From: Verrucomicrobiales bacterium
GTDB taxonomy: Bacteria > Verrucomicrobiota > Verrucomicrobiia > Verrucomicrobiales > SKLO01
DNA: 9,655 nt
NCBI GenBank assembly: GCA_007123195.1
Contig: SKLO01000352.1
Coordinates: forward strand, 1-9,655
Reading direction: 5' to 3'
The translations under genes were made by a program, and so were the position numbers. The notes below the pieces were generated by a model. The model searched no databases, was not told the DNA's origin, and saw only the letters and a list, made by a program, of their open reading frames with translations. Numbering within the stretch: position 1 is the first letter of the stretch; each line of letters opens with the position of its first letter. Below are positions 1-6,366 of the stretch, piece by piece.

Positions 1-972
1 GATCTGCCCACCGGCATCAGTCACCCCGACCTGTTGCGCTACGGCGCCGACCGCCAGCACTCGGGCACCATCGTCAAGGGCATCAGCCGCATCGGCTGGA
101 TGGACGGCGGCCAGTCGGCCTGGTGGGACGACGAGGACATGGTCCACGAGATCACCGGGCGCAGCCTCGACTTCATCCGCCGCCATCGCGACAGCCCCTT
201 CTTCCTGTTCATGTCCATGCACGAGAACCACGTGCCGCGCGCGCCCCACCCCGACTTCGTCGGCAAGAGCGGCACCGGCCTCCGCGGCGACGCCGTGGTT
301 GAACTCGACTGGGCCGTCGGCCAGATCATGGAGTTGCTCGACGAACTCGAGCTGGCCGCCGACACCCTGGTCATCTTCACCAGCGACAACGGCCCGATCT
401 TCTTCGACGGCTACCACGACGGTTCGGTGCGCGACGCCAACGACCACCCGGCCAGCGGACCGTTCCGCGGCGGCAAGTATCACGTCTACGAAGGCGGCAC
501 CCGCGTGCCCACCATCACCCGCTGGCCCGGCCGGATCCAGCCGGGCACCGTGTCCGACGCCATCCTCAGCCAGGTCGATCTGCCGGCGTCGCTGGCCGCG
601 TTGGCCGGGGTCGAACTGCCCGATGGAGCCGCGCTCGACAGCCTCGACCAGCTGGCCGCCTGGCTGGGTGAGGATGCGGTCGGCCGCGACCACGTGGTGC
701 AGCAGGGCACCGGCACTGCCATGGCCATCCGCCAGAACCAGTGGAAGCTCATCCCAGCGACCGAGAACCGCGGTTTCGGCACCAGGCACAACCAGAGTCA
801 GAATCCCCTCACCACCCCGATGCCGCCGGCCAACCAGCCGTTGCTGTTCGACCTCGACAACGACCCCGGCGAAACCACCAACCTCGCCGAGCAACACCCC
901 GACATCGTCGACGCCCTGACCGAGCGCCTCGACCAGCTCCTCAAGGAACCGGACCCGCGCGGCAACGACTGA
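1..972 (+). CDS. Type I sulfatase (arylsulfatase family), C-terminal part
   Basis: This is the C-terminal 323 residues of a formylglycine-dependent sulfatase, which hydrolyses sulfate esters, usually of carbohydrates, in the periplasm or outside the cell. The frame is open from the first base, so the gene begins upstream; the TTG at 34 lies mid-domain and is not the start. Visible family motifs: HENHVPRAPHPDF (codons 74-86), resembling the histidine-containing segment of arylsulfatases; SDNGP (codons 128-132), whose Asp-Asn pair binds the active-site calcium; and FRGGKYHVYEGGTRVP (codons 155-170), with the sulfate-contacting Lys at codon 159. The tail LFDLDNDPGETTNLAEQHPD is the usual C-terminal sulfatase segment. 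The N-terminal C/S-x-P-S-R formylglycine site lies outside the window, so activity, subclass and signal peptide cannot be judged. It converges on the LRR gene and its substrate cannot be assigned. Confidence 0.94.
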   Translation, partial: DLPTGISHPDLLRYGADRQHSGTIVKGISRIGWMDGGQSAWWDDEDMVHEITGRSLDFIRRHRDSPFFLFMSMHENHVPRAPHPDFVGKSGTGLRGDAVVELDWAVGQIMELLDELELAADTLVIFTSDNGPIFFDGYHDGSVRDANDHPASGPFRGGKYHVYEGGTRVPTITRWPGRIQPGTVSDAILSQVDLPASLAALAGVELPDGAALDSLDQLAAWLGEDAVGRDHVVQQGTGTAMAIRQNQWKLIPATENRGFGTRHNQSQNPLTTPMPPANQPLLFDLDNDPGETTNLAEQHPDIVDALTERLDQLLKEPDPRGND

Positions 973-1016
973 TGCCGGCACCGCCCTGCCCGCCAGTCCA
1001 GCAACCCGCTGCTCGA

Positions 1017-1094
1017 TCACTCCAGCATCCGCGCCATCATTCGCAGCCTTCCCTGGTGCTGTTGGACCGGCCCCACGGTCCGCAAAAGTTCCAT
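1017..1094 (-). CDS. Possible 25-residue small ORF downstream of the LRR gene
   Basis: A short ATG-started frame, MELLRTVGPVQQHQGRLRMMARMLE, lies between the convergent ends of the sulfatase and LRR genes. The frame stays open upstream of the ATG through residues SKLTCEAEVAAQQT and reaches back into the LRR gene's 3' end in another frame. A GGAGG lies about 18 bases before the ATG, farther than normal for a ribosome binding site. The peptide has a helical, Leu/Met/Arg-rich composition with no membrane segment. It could be a real small protein, a frame-shifted remnant of a longer C-terminus of the LRR protein, or chance. No function can be assigned. Confidence 0.2.
   Translation of the reverse strand: MELLRTVGPVQQHQGRLRMMARMLE
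1064..1081. terminator. Weak hairpin between convergent genes
   Basis: GGACCG (1064-1069) and CGGTCC (1076-1081) form a perfect 6-bp stem with a 6-base loop between the sulfatase and LRR stop codons. Its position suits a shared bidirectional terminator. However, neither strand has a T-tract after the stem (the four A's at 1084-1087 would be a T-tract only on the side preceding the minus-strand stem), so it is not a standard intrinsic terminator. Confidence 0.22.
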
Positions 1095-1126
1095 GGTCTG
1101 TTGAGCCGCCACCTCCGCTTCACAGG

Positions 1127-2554
1127 TCAGCTTGGATGGATGAGGTTTCGTATGGCGCCGGAGTATTCCTCCGCGACCATGACCCTGTCCGCATAGACCC
1201 AGACCGCGAACTCGACTTCGGTGTCGTCCGAGTGGAGATAAATGATCCAGTCTCTGGCTGCGTGGCACAGGATGTCCTGGATCCCAAGCACCAAGCGGGG
1301 AAAGCATTCGACCGCCCGGTCACTCAAGAGCACGACGGTTCTTGATCGCGCGCCGTGCCACTGGCAGGGAATCCAATATTCCTCATTCTCCCTGAAATCC
1401 ACCGACAGCAGTTCCTGTATCTGTTCGTCAAGCCATTCCAACTCGGAGCCAAGCAATTGCTCATTCGAGTCCGACCCCGAAATGTTGAACGGCTCCCTGC
1501 CATCGTGTCGATCAAATGTCTCCTGGTCGACCACTTCCAACTCAAGCGATGGCGCATGCCTCGGTCCCGGCGCGCGGAACTCGACATCCCACGGCGAAAT
1601 CATGGATCGCAGCCGCCCAAGTTCCGGACACGGCTGTCCGTCGCACTCCACGTTCACCTTGTGGAGGGCCGGCAAAGCCTCCAAGGGGCTCAGTTCAAGC
1701 CGGGGGGCGTCAGTGACCACCCGGATGTCGCGCAGCGCATGCAGCCCCGCGATCGGTTCCAACGAGCGAACCCGGGAACGCAGAAAATTGGCATGAGTCA
1801 TGCGCTTCAAGCCGCGAAGCGGCTCCAGCGTGTCGAACTCCCCAAAAAAATTCACCAGGTTCTCAAGTCTCGGAAATCGCTCCAACCCCTCAAGGCTATG
1901 GACGCAGGGGTTTCGAATCACCCGCAGTTCCGGCATCCGCGGAAACCCCTCAAAGGAATCGAATTCGTCCCCGCCGATGATCAGCTTCCGCAGGCCGGGC
2001 AACACCCCAAGGCGCCGGAATCGGGCGATCTGGTCCGCGGAAATCGACAGTTCACGCAAATTCGGCAAGGCCTCAAGAACCGAGAAATCCTCCACCGGAG
2101 TCTCACCAAGATGCAACTCCTCAATCCCGGCACAACCGGCCAGCGGGGACAGGTCCCGCACCGGATTATGCTCGAGGTAAATCCGCTTCAGCCCGGCGCA
2201 AGAGGAGATGGGCGAGATGTCCGAAACCTCGTTGTTGATCAGCACCAGGCCCGTCAGCCTGGTCAGGAACCTGAGCGCACGCAGATCCCGAATCGGACGC
2301 TCCTGGTCCTGCAAGCGCTGGAAACTGAGCCACGAAAGCCCGGCCAGTTCCTCACCGGCCGGCCGAACATCGTCCTTTGAAAACCGCGGCTTGTAATCCG
2401 GCGACTGCCGCGCATCGCCACGTTCACTCCAATCAGCCCAGTAGTTGGGATCGAAATGACTGCGCACCCGCTCGATCAGTATTTCGACGGTGTAAACCTC
2501 GTCCGGCTCCAGATCCGGCGACAGCGCATACTCGGCAAAGGTGGCAGGGTTCAT
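1127..2554 (-). CDS. Internalin-type leucine-rich-repeat protein, probably cytoplasmic
   Basis: The protein has 475 residues. Residues about 94-312 hold ten LRR units of 20-23 residues in the internalin/SDS22 style, for example LTGLVLINNEVSDISPI, GLKRIYLEHNPVRDLSPL and GIEELHLGETPVEDFSVL. Such solenoids bind other proteins. The acidic N-terminal region (1-90) and the C-terminal region (about 330-475, rich in Trp and acidic residues) match no domain I recognise. No signal peptide, membrane segment or cell-wall anchor is visible, so it is probably intracellular, unlike true internalins. I chose the ATG at 2554; an in-frame ATG at 2575 adds MPLNTFE. Extension to 2743 would run through tandem repeats and the end of the next gene in another frame. 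Neither ATG has a Shine-Dalgarno sequence. G+C is low (30 of 60 bases at 1381-1440). The 58-base gap to the upstream gene suggests possible co-transcription. The partner is unknown. Confidence 0.85.
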   Translation of the reverse strand: MNPATFAEYALSPDLEPDEVYTVEILIERVRSHFDPNYWADWSERGDARQSPDYKPRFSKDDVRPAGEELAGLSWLSFQRLQDQERPIRDLRALRFLTRLTGLVLINNEVSDISPISSCAGLKRIYLEHNPVRDLSPLAGCAGIEELHLGETPVEDFSVLEALPNLRELSISADQIARFRRLGVLPGLRKLIIGGDEFDSFEGFPRMPELRVIRNPCVHSLEGLERFPRLENLVNFFGEFDTLEPLRGLKRMTHANFLRSRVRSLEPIAGLHALRDIRVVTDAPRLELSPLEALPALHKVNVECDGQPCPELGRLRSMISPWDVEFRAPGPRHAPSLELEVVDQETFDRHDGREPFNISGSDSNEQLLGSELEWLDEQIQELLSVDFRENEEYWIPCQWHGARSRTVVLLSDRAVECFPRLVLGIQDILCHAARDWIIYLHSDDTEVEFAVWVYADRVMVAEEYSGAIRNLIHPS

Positions 2555-2560
2555 CTCAAA

Positions 2561-2593
2561 GGTATTCAAGGGCATCCAAGGGCATCCAAGGGC
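2561..2593. repeat. Tandem 10-bp repeat just upstream of the LRR gene start
   Basis: On the + strand the decamer GGCATCCAAG occurs at 2571-2580 and 2581-2590, preceded by the variant GGTATTCAAG (2561-2570) and followed by a partial GGC. A still weaker unit (2551-2560, TCATCTCAAA) contains the chosen ATG. On the coding strand each unit reads CTTGGATGCC, so each intact unit carries an ATG, and the 10-bp period puts successive ATGs in different frames. The array lies in the 58 bases between the STN-like and LRR genes. Confidence 0.85.
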
Positions 2594-2612
2594 CTGACCG
2601 AAGTCATGAGTG

Positions 2613-3086
2613 TCAGGGGCTCGGGGCTCCGCCGTGTTGGCCTTCGTTCCTGGTCCCAAGGACCAGGATGGGTGCGCCTCCAATCTCGTTGAATTCGATG
2701 TTCCATTCCATGCCGGCCTGGACACAGATCTCATCCACGGCATGGGCGAAGCTCATGGTCATTCTTGTGATTCCGATTCTCCCCTCTTCGTCCTCCCTCC
2801 CTGCATCTCTTCGTTCGCCCGGCCTGATCACGAAATTGATTCCACCTCCGCCCATCTCGCCCACGACCTTCCTGTTGAGATAGTTCAGCGCGTCGAAAAC
2901 AGAGAGATCATGAAATGAAATATCATCGATCAGGATCTTCTCCAGGACAGCTATCACCTGATGCGCCTTCTCGTCTCCGGGAACAAGGCGGCGATACTCA
3001 GCCGCTTCATCAGACGGTATCTCGTTTCCGCCAACTCCCGGCATCAAGAAGCTTGCCACGAGCAAGCCAACAAGCGGGGTTTTCAT
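2613..3086 (-). CDS. Small secreted protein with STN/secretin-like repeat
   Basis: The protein has 157 residues. A basic-hydrophobic start (MKTPLVGLLVASFLMPGVGG) looks like a Sec signal peptide, so the product is probably exported. Residues about 50-145 show the pattern of a short STN/secretin N-terminal-like module: a first strand-helix part (ILIDDISFHDLSVFDALNYL), a Gly-rich turn, INFVIRPG, a charged insert (92-103), then a second part (ITRMTMSFAHAVDEICVQAG) and a final strand (APILVLG). I recall similar small exported proteins as common and uncharacterised in Verrucomicrobiota and Planctomycetota; secretin and TonB-receptor STN domains share the fold. No channel domain follows, so it is not a secretin. 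The short tail GGAPSP is encoded by a GGGGCTC tandem. G+C is low for the window (24 of 60 bases at 2881-2940). No Shine-Dalgarno sequence is seen. The assignment is by pattern only. Confidence 0.7.
   Translation of the reverse strand: MKTPLVGLLVASFLMPGVGGNEIPSDEAAEYRRLVPGDEKAHQVIAVLEKILIDDISFHDLSVFDALNYLNRKVVGEMGGGGINFVIRPGERRDAGREDEEGRIGITRMTMSFAHAVDEICVQAGMEWNIEFNEIGGAPILVLGTRNEGQHGGAPSP
2648..2668. repeat. Strong palindrome inside the 3' end of the STN-like gene
   Basis: TCCTGGTCC (2648-2656) and GGACCAGGA (2660-2668) form a perfect 9-bp stem around the 3-base loop CAA. It encodes ILVLGT of the STN-like protein, so it is coding. It may also shape the mRNA before the LRR gene. No T-tract follows on either strand. 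Confidence 0.6.
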
Positions 3087-3094
3087 TTGGCCGG

Positions 3095-3123
3095 ACGCTA
3101 TGGCGGCGGCAGAACACAGTCAA
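3095..3123 (-). promoter_or_regulatory. Candidate promoter of the STN-like gene
   Basis: Reading the minus strand, TTGACT (3123-3118, 5 of 6 to the sigma-70 -35 consensus) is followed after 17 bases by TAGCGT (3100-3095, 3 of 6 to TATAAT); CATAGC at a 15-base spacing is an alternative. The start codon at 3086 lies 8 bases beyond the -10, so the leader would be almost absent. The -10 is weak. Confidence 0.3.
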
Positions 3124-3200
3124 TCCCTTTGATCGTCGCTACCCGTCTCCCACCCGCCGCACCAGCGCGGAGCCCGCCCGCCAACGAACGGCCGCCGCTG

Positions 3201-3239
3201 CCGGCGCCAAGGTTGACGGCGCCCGCATCACGGCGCCGG
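3201..3239. repeat. Three GGCGCC palindromes at the 3' end of folP
   Basis: GGCGCC occurs at 3203-3208, 3218-3223 and 3232-3237. The outer two lie in the complementary arms CCGGCGCC and GGCGCCGG, giving an 8-bp stem across the folP stop codon. This could stabilise or terminate the folP transcript, but there is no T-tract and such words are frequent in high-GC DNA. Confidence 0.3.
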
Positions 3240-4202
3240 ATCACCACCGCGTTCCGCGGGCTGTGACGCCGGCCGGGCGCCGAGCACGGCCTCCATCATG
3301 CGCACGGCCTCGACGTTCGGCCGCACGTCATGCACTCGCAGCACCTCCGCACCACGAGCCCGCAGCCAGGCGCTCAACGCCACCGTTCCCCACAGTCGCT
3401 GGTCGACCGGGGCGCCCCCGAGCAGGGTTCCGATCATTGATTTGCGGGAAACGCCGATCAACAGCGGCCGGCCGCCACGCCTCAGGACATCGAGCGCGCG
3501 CAGCAGCTGCAGATTGTGCTCCAAGGTCTTGCCAAAGCCGATGCCGGGGTCCAACACCACCCGGGACGGGTCGATCCCCCGGTCAGCCAGAGTTTGCAGT
3601 CGTTCGGTGAAGAAGCCTCCCACCTCGGCCACCACATCCCCGTATTCGGGCGCCCGTTGCATGGTGCGCGGGCTGCCCTGCATGTGCATCACCACCAGAC
3701 CGCATTCCCGATCCGCCAACAACGGGGCCATCGCGGCATCACCGCGCAAGCCGGTGACATCATTGATCATGTCCGCTCCCGCATCCAACGCCGCCCGGGC
3801 CACCGCGGCCTTGCAGGTGTCGACCGACATCAACACGCCGGCACCCGCCCGGGAACGCAGCCCCATGATCACCGGCAAGACACGCCGCACCTCTTCGACG
3901 GCATCGACAGGGTCGGCACCCGGTCGAGTGGATTCGCCGCCGATGTCGAGGATGTCGGCCCCCTCGTCCAGCAACCGCAGCCCATGATCGATGGCCAACC
4001 CGGCGTGGTGATGACGGCCGCCGTCGGAGAACGAATCGGGGGTCACATTGACAATCCCCATCACCAGGCTGCGATCGAACGCCCTCCGGCGCCCACCCAA
4101 CGACCAGGACCAGCACGCTGGGGTCGCCTGCCAATCGACGGCTGGCTCCGAGCTGCCCGGGGTGGTCGCCCGCCTTCGCTTGCCGTCCGAGTTCGCCTGC
4201 AT
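3228..4202 (-). CDS. folP: Dihydropteroate synthase
   Basis: The enzyme condenses p-aminobenzoate with 6-hydroxymethyl-7,8-dihydropterin diphosphate in cytoplasmic folate synthesis and is the sulfonamide target. The 324 residues show all the family motifs of the TIM barrel: VMGIVNVTPDSFSDGG (47-62, pterin/diphosphate-binding Asn52), DILDIGGESTRPG (83-95), a D-M-I-N-D-V segment (144-149), HMQGSPRTMQ (173-182), LDPGIGFGKT (217-226), GVSRKSMIG (250-258, Lys254) and RVHDV (289-293). The start at 4202 leaves about 35 residues of poorly conserved, basic N-terminus before the usual beginning; an initiation nearer the LGGRRRAFD segment is possible, but no better start codon or Shine-Dalgarno sequence is visible. 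The C-terminus carries about 15 extra Pro/Ala/Gly-rich residues. No other folate gene is adjacent. The gene is divergent from the YD-motif protein. Confidence 0.97.
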   Translation of the reverse strand: MQANSDGKRRRATTPGSSEPAVDWQATPACWSWSLGGRRRAFDRSLVMGIVNVTPDSFSDGGRHHHAGLAIDHGLRLLDEGADILDIGGESTRPGADPVDAVEEVRRVLPVIMGLRSRAGAGVLMSVDTCKAAVARAALDAGADMINDVTGLRGDAAMAPLLADRECGLVVMHMQGSPRTMQRAPEYGDVVAEVGGFFTERLQTLADRGIDPSRVVLDPGIGFGKTLEHNLQLLRALDVLRRGGRPLLIGVSRKSMIGTLLGGAPVDQRLWGTVALSAWLRARGAEVLRVHDVRPNVEAVRMMEAVLGARPASQPAERGGDPAP

Positions 4203-4207
4203 GCCGA

Positions 4208-4236
4208 CGAATCGGGCCGGGTTCGGCGGCTGACAA
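4208..4236 (-). promoter_or_regulatory. Weak candidate promoter of folP
   Basis: On the minus strand TTGTCA (4236-4231, 5 of 6 to the -35 consensus) is followed after 17 bases by GATTCG (4213-4208, a poor -10). The ATG at 4202 is 5 bases further on, giving an almost leaderless layout as at the other starts in this window. The -10 match is too poor for a firm call. Confidence 0.18.
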
Positions 4237-4288
4237 CCCCGGGTTTCGCCATCCGCGCGGCCGATCCCCCGCGTCCGGCTGGAATCCC

Positions 4289-4317
4289 TTGCCCATGGTC
4301 CCGACTCCGCCTATGAT
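4289..4317 (+). promoter_or_regulatory. Promoter of the YD-motif secreted protein, likely leaderless
   Basis: TTGCCC (4289-4294, 4 of 6 to TTGACA) and TATGAT (4312-4317, 5 of 6 to TATAAT) are separated by the optimal 17 bases. Transcription would begin about seven bases after the -10, at the GTG start codon itself (4324), leaving no 5' leader and no room for a ribosome binding site. It lies in the 121-base divergent region with folP. Confidence 0.6.
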
Positions 4318-4323
4318 GGAACC

Positions 4324-4947
4324 GTGATTTGCCATCCCATCCACCACCGCGGCCAGCCCCACGGGCCGAACCCACTGTTGGGGGCGCTTGTCATTGGTTG
4401 CCTGATTCTGGCGGGCATTGCCGGGCCGGAAGCCGCCCGCGCCGAGCGTGAGGACGTCCGGGCCCGCATGATCATGCACGACGACGGCAGCCGGACCTAC
4501 TCCCGGCTTGACCGAAACACCCATGAATTGGGCGAAACCGTGTTCGACCAGCGCGAGGTGCTGGTGCTCTACAAACAGTTCCGCCTCGACAACCAGGATC
4601 GCCCGCTGCTCGGCGCCATTTACGATGGCGGCCGCAATCTGGTCGCCCGCATCGAATACGGCTACGACAATTTCGGCCGCATGCTTGAGGAACGCATGTT
4701 CAACCCCCGCGGCCAGGTCATCCGCCGGGTGCTCTATCTGTACGATGCCCAGGGCAACCGCACCGTGCGGGCGATGGACTATGATCCCGGCCAGCAGGCC
4801 CCGCCGCGGGAGGTGAACCCGTCCGAGGTCGAGCCGACCATCGTCACCCCCGACGTCATGGGCTCGCGCCTGCGCGAAGGCGACCAGGTGTTCGAGGACG
4901 GCAGCTTTGAGGTTCCGCGGGCAACCACCCGCCGGCAGCGCCGTTGA
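4324..4947 (+). CDS. Exported protein with YD/RHS-like motifs, function unknown
   Basis: The protein has 207 residues and starts with GTG. The N-terminus has a hydrophobic core (residues 18-34) ending in AARA, a good signal peptidase I site after Ala40; V-I-G-C at 23-26 resembles a lipobox, but the hydrophobic run continues beyond it, so a lipoprotein is less likely. The mature part has two consecutive motifs like YD/RHS repeats, YGYDNFGRMLEERMFNPRGQ (112-131) and YLYDAQGNR (138-146), which in long Rhs proteins form beta-hairpin strands. Only two are present and there is no toxin tip or RHS core, so it is not an Rhs toxin; it may be a small envelope beta-sheet protein. The tail is Pro/Glu-rich, then basic (TTRRQRR). 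The start is supported by the promoter placed just before it and by the signal peptide. It converges with the methyltransferase gene. Confidence 0.75.
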   Translation: MICHPIHHRGQPHGPNPLLGALVIGCLILAGIAGPEAARAEREDVRARMIMHDDGSRTYSRLDRNTHELGETVFDQREVLVLYKQFRLDNQDRPLLGAIYDGGRNLVARIEYGYDNFGRMLEERMFNPRGQVIRRVLYLYDAQGNRTVRAMDYDPGQQAPPREVNPSEVEPTIVTPDVMGSRLREGDQVFEDGSFEVPRATTRRQRR

Positions 4948-4956
4948 GCCAACGGC
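4940..4956. terminator. Hairpin across the stop codon of the YD-motif gene
   Basis: GCCGTTG (4940-4946) and CAACGGC (4950-4956) form a perfect 7-bp stem with the loop AGC, spanning the TGA stop. It lies at the start of the 100-base convergent gap before the methyltransferase gene. With no T-tract after it, it may act as an RNA 3'-end stabiliser or a non-canonical terminator. Confidence 0.3.
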
Positions 4957-5047
4957 AGCGCTCGCCACCATCCCGGCGTCTTCCACCCGCCTGATTCGGG
5001 ACCGCCAGCCCAGCGTCCACATCCGAAGACACCCGCCCGCGCCGGTT

Positions 5048-6064
5048 TCAGTCGGGAATTTGCCGCGGGGTTGCGTCGCAACGCTGCGCGACCAGCATGT
5101 GGGCCTGCTCGTTGTAATGCCGGTAATCGGGAAAGCGGTCGGACAACTCGACCCCGACGTCGACCGCTTGGCTGTCGAATCCCTGTAGCCGCAACTCATC
5201 GGCCAGGCGGGGGATCGACAGCAGGTTCCAGTGATAATCGTCCGCCGGTTGGATGAGGTGCTCGGCAACGTGGGCGGCATTGAACAGCGACAACCAAAGC
5301 TCGTCGCCCGCCACCCTGGACGTCTCCGTCAACGCCTCCAGCATGGCCTCCTCGGACAGGTGCTCGTAAAGATCGAACACCGCGACCACGTCGAACGATC
5401 GGTCGGGCAGCGCCAGCCGGCAGGCGTCGCCGGTGTCGAACGCCACGTCCGGAAACCGCCGCCTGGCGTTGGCGATGTTGTCATGGCAGACGTCGATGCC
5501 CTGGTAGTCGATCCAGTCGGCAAGGCCGTAACGGTCCCAGAACCGATAGTCGTTGGCCGAGCCGCAAGCCAGCTCAAGCACACCCGGGCGCGATGGCCCG
5601 GCGGCACCGGCCTCCCCGAGGGCGGACCGCCACAGCGCCTCGAACGGACTGGTGAGATCGTCGAAGCCGGCCACCAGGCAGCGCGCCAGCTGGTCGAACA
5701 GTTCGCGCACGTCAAAGTGCCGGGCCCGTTGCCGCCGGAAGTCGGCCCGCAGGAAGCCCGGCAGTCCCGAGTCCACCGCCGGGTCGGGATCGGCGATGGC
5801 CAGATGCAGCTGCGGAAACCAACCTTCGCGCCGACCCAGCAGGGCGAACGAGGCGCAGGCGGAGAAATACAATTCCTCCTCGATCAGATCGTGGAATCGA
5901 CCTGGATGCAGGCGATCGACCAGAAACGACCGCATCAGCACGCTCTGGGCATTGATGGTCGGATGCTCGACCTCCTGAATGAGATAGCGGTCGAGCCGCT
6001 CGCGCCCGTAGCGCGACCAGCGCGCCGCCAGGCGTCCGCCTTCAGCCGTGGGTTCAGGGTCCAT
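5048..6064 (-). CDS. Class I SAM-dependent methyltransferase with N-terminal extension
   Basis: The protein has 338 residues and is probably cytoplasmic. Its C-terminal half is a Rossmann-type methyltransferase domain: motif I VLELACGSANDYRF (162-175) for SAM binding, the acidic end of strand 2 at GIDV (189-192), FDTGDA (209-214) and motif IV FDVVAVFDLYEHLS (224-237). The pattern fits the UbiE/methyltransf_11-type families of small-molecule, lipid or glycan methyltransferases; the substrate cannot be told. Residues 1-160 form an unrecognised helical region (for example IEEELYFSACASFALLGRRE) that may bind the substrate. I chose the ATG at 6064; in-frame extension to the TTG at 6142 adds low-complexity Arg/Gly residues. 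There is no Shine-Dalgarno sequence at 6064. It is divergent from ldhA and has no operon partner. Confidence 0.9.
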   Translation of the reverse strand: MDPEPTAEGGRLAARWSRYGRERLDRYLIQEVEHPTINAQSVLMRSFLVDRLHPGRFHDLIEEELYFSACASFALLGRREGWFPQLHLAIADPDPAVDSGLPGFLRADFRRQRARHFDVRELFDQLARCLVAGFDDLTSPFEALWRSALGEAGAAGPSRPGVLELACGSANDYRFWDRYGLADWIDYQGIDVCHDNIANARRRFPDVAFDTGDACRLALPDRSFDVVAVFDLYEHLSEEAMLEALTETSRVAGDELWLSLFNAAHVAEHLIQPADDYHWNLLSIPRLADELRLQGFDSQAVDVGVELSDRFPDYRHYNEQAHMLVAQRCDATPRQIPD

Positions 6065-6366
6065 GAAACAAACAATCCGGGACCGCCTCCAGCCGGCGGC
6101 GGTCCGTGGCAAGTCCATCGCGCCGCCGCCGCCCCGGGTCAAGGGTCAGGCCGCTTCCCGTGTGGTCCGCCGAACAGAATGTGCCTCGGCAGATGCGGCA
6201 GTTTCTTCAACGGCGGGGCGCAAAGGGAGATCTGGTGAAGCCGATCAACGGTCCGCCGTTGCGGCCCTTGGGGAAAATGGCGGAAGCCGGCCCCGGCCAG
6301 CGGTGGATTCCGGGCGCTCGGCCGATTGGCCTTGCCCCTGCGCAGCCGCTGTCGGATGTTGCGCCC
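6065..6366. other. Divergent intergenic region, methyltransferase / ldhA, with a decayed-looking reading frame
   Basis: These 302 bases separate two divergent genes. Besides a weak ldhA promoter, the minus strand holds a frame open for about 78 codons ending in TGA at 6141-6139. Its predicted residues look protein-like (for example HFPQGPQRRTVDRLHQISLC and LKKLPHLPRHILFGGPHGKR), yet it has no usable start codon upstream before running antisense into ldhA. Its third-position G+C, about 74% by my count, is not extreme. It could be the 3' remnant of a lost gene, part of a dispersed repeat, or a chance open frame. No tRNA, riboswitch or clear repeat is seen. Confidence 0.35.
6332..6360 (+). promoter_or_regulatory. 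ldhA: Weak candidate promoter of ldhA
   Basis: TTGCCC (6332-6337), a 17-base spacer and GATGTT (6355-6360, 3 of 6 to TATAAT) precede the ATG at 6367 by six bases. The -35 word, the spacer and the six-base gap to the start codon are the same as at the promoter before 4324. Alone the -10 is weak; the shared layout raises interest. If used, the mRNA is leaderless. Confidence 0.35.

Noticed and set aside
1355..2380. 341-codon plus-strand frame antisense to the LRR gene
   Set aside because: The minus-strand frame shows regular 20-23 residue LRR periodicity; the plus frame is Arg/Gln/Pro-rich without domains.
3760..5280. Long minus-strand frame (506 codons) crossing folP, the YD-motif gene and the methyltransferase 3' end
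   Set aside because: It covers parts of three genes with clear family motifs or a signal peptide in other frames; its translation has no recognisable domain and is typical of high-GC shadow frames.
6065..6142. TTG-started extension of the methyltransferase
   Set aside because: It adds 26 residues of Arg/Gly-rich sequence with a poor start codon; the ATG at 6064 is simpler. Not fully excluded.
6106..6366. N-terminal extension of ldhA
   Set aside because: The LdhA family starts with the first beta strand right after the ATG at 6367; the upstream residues are low-complexity.
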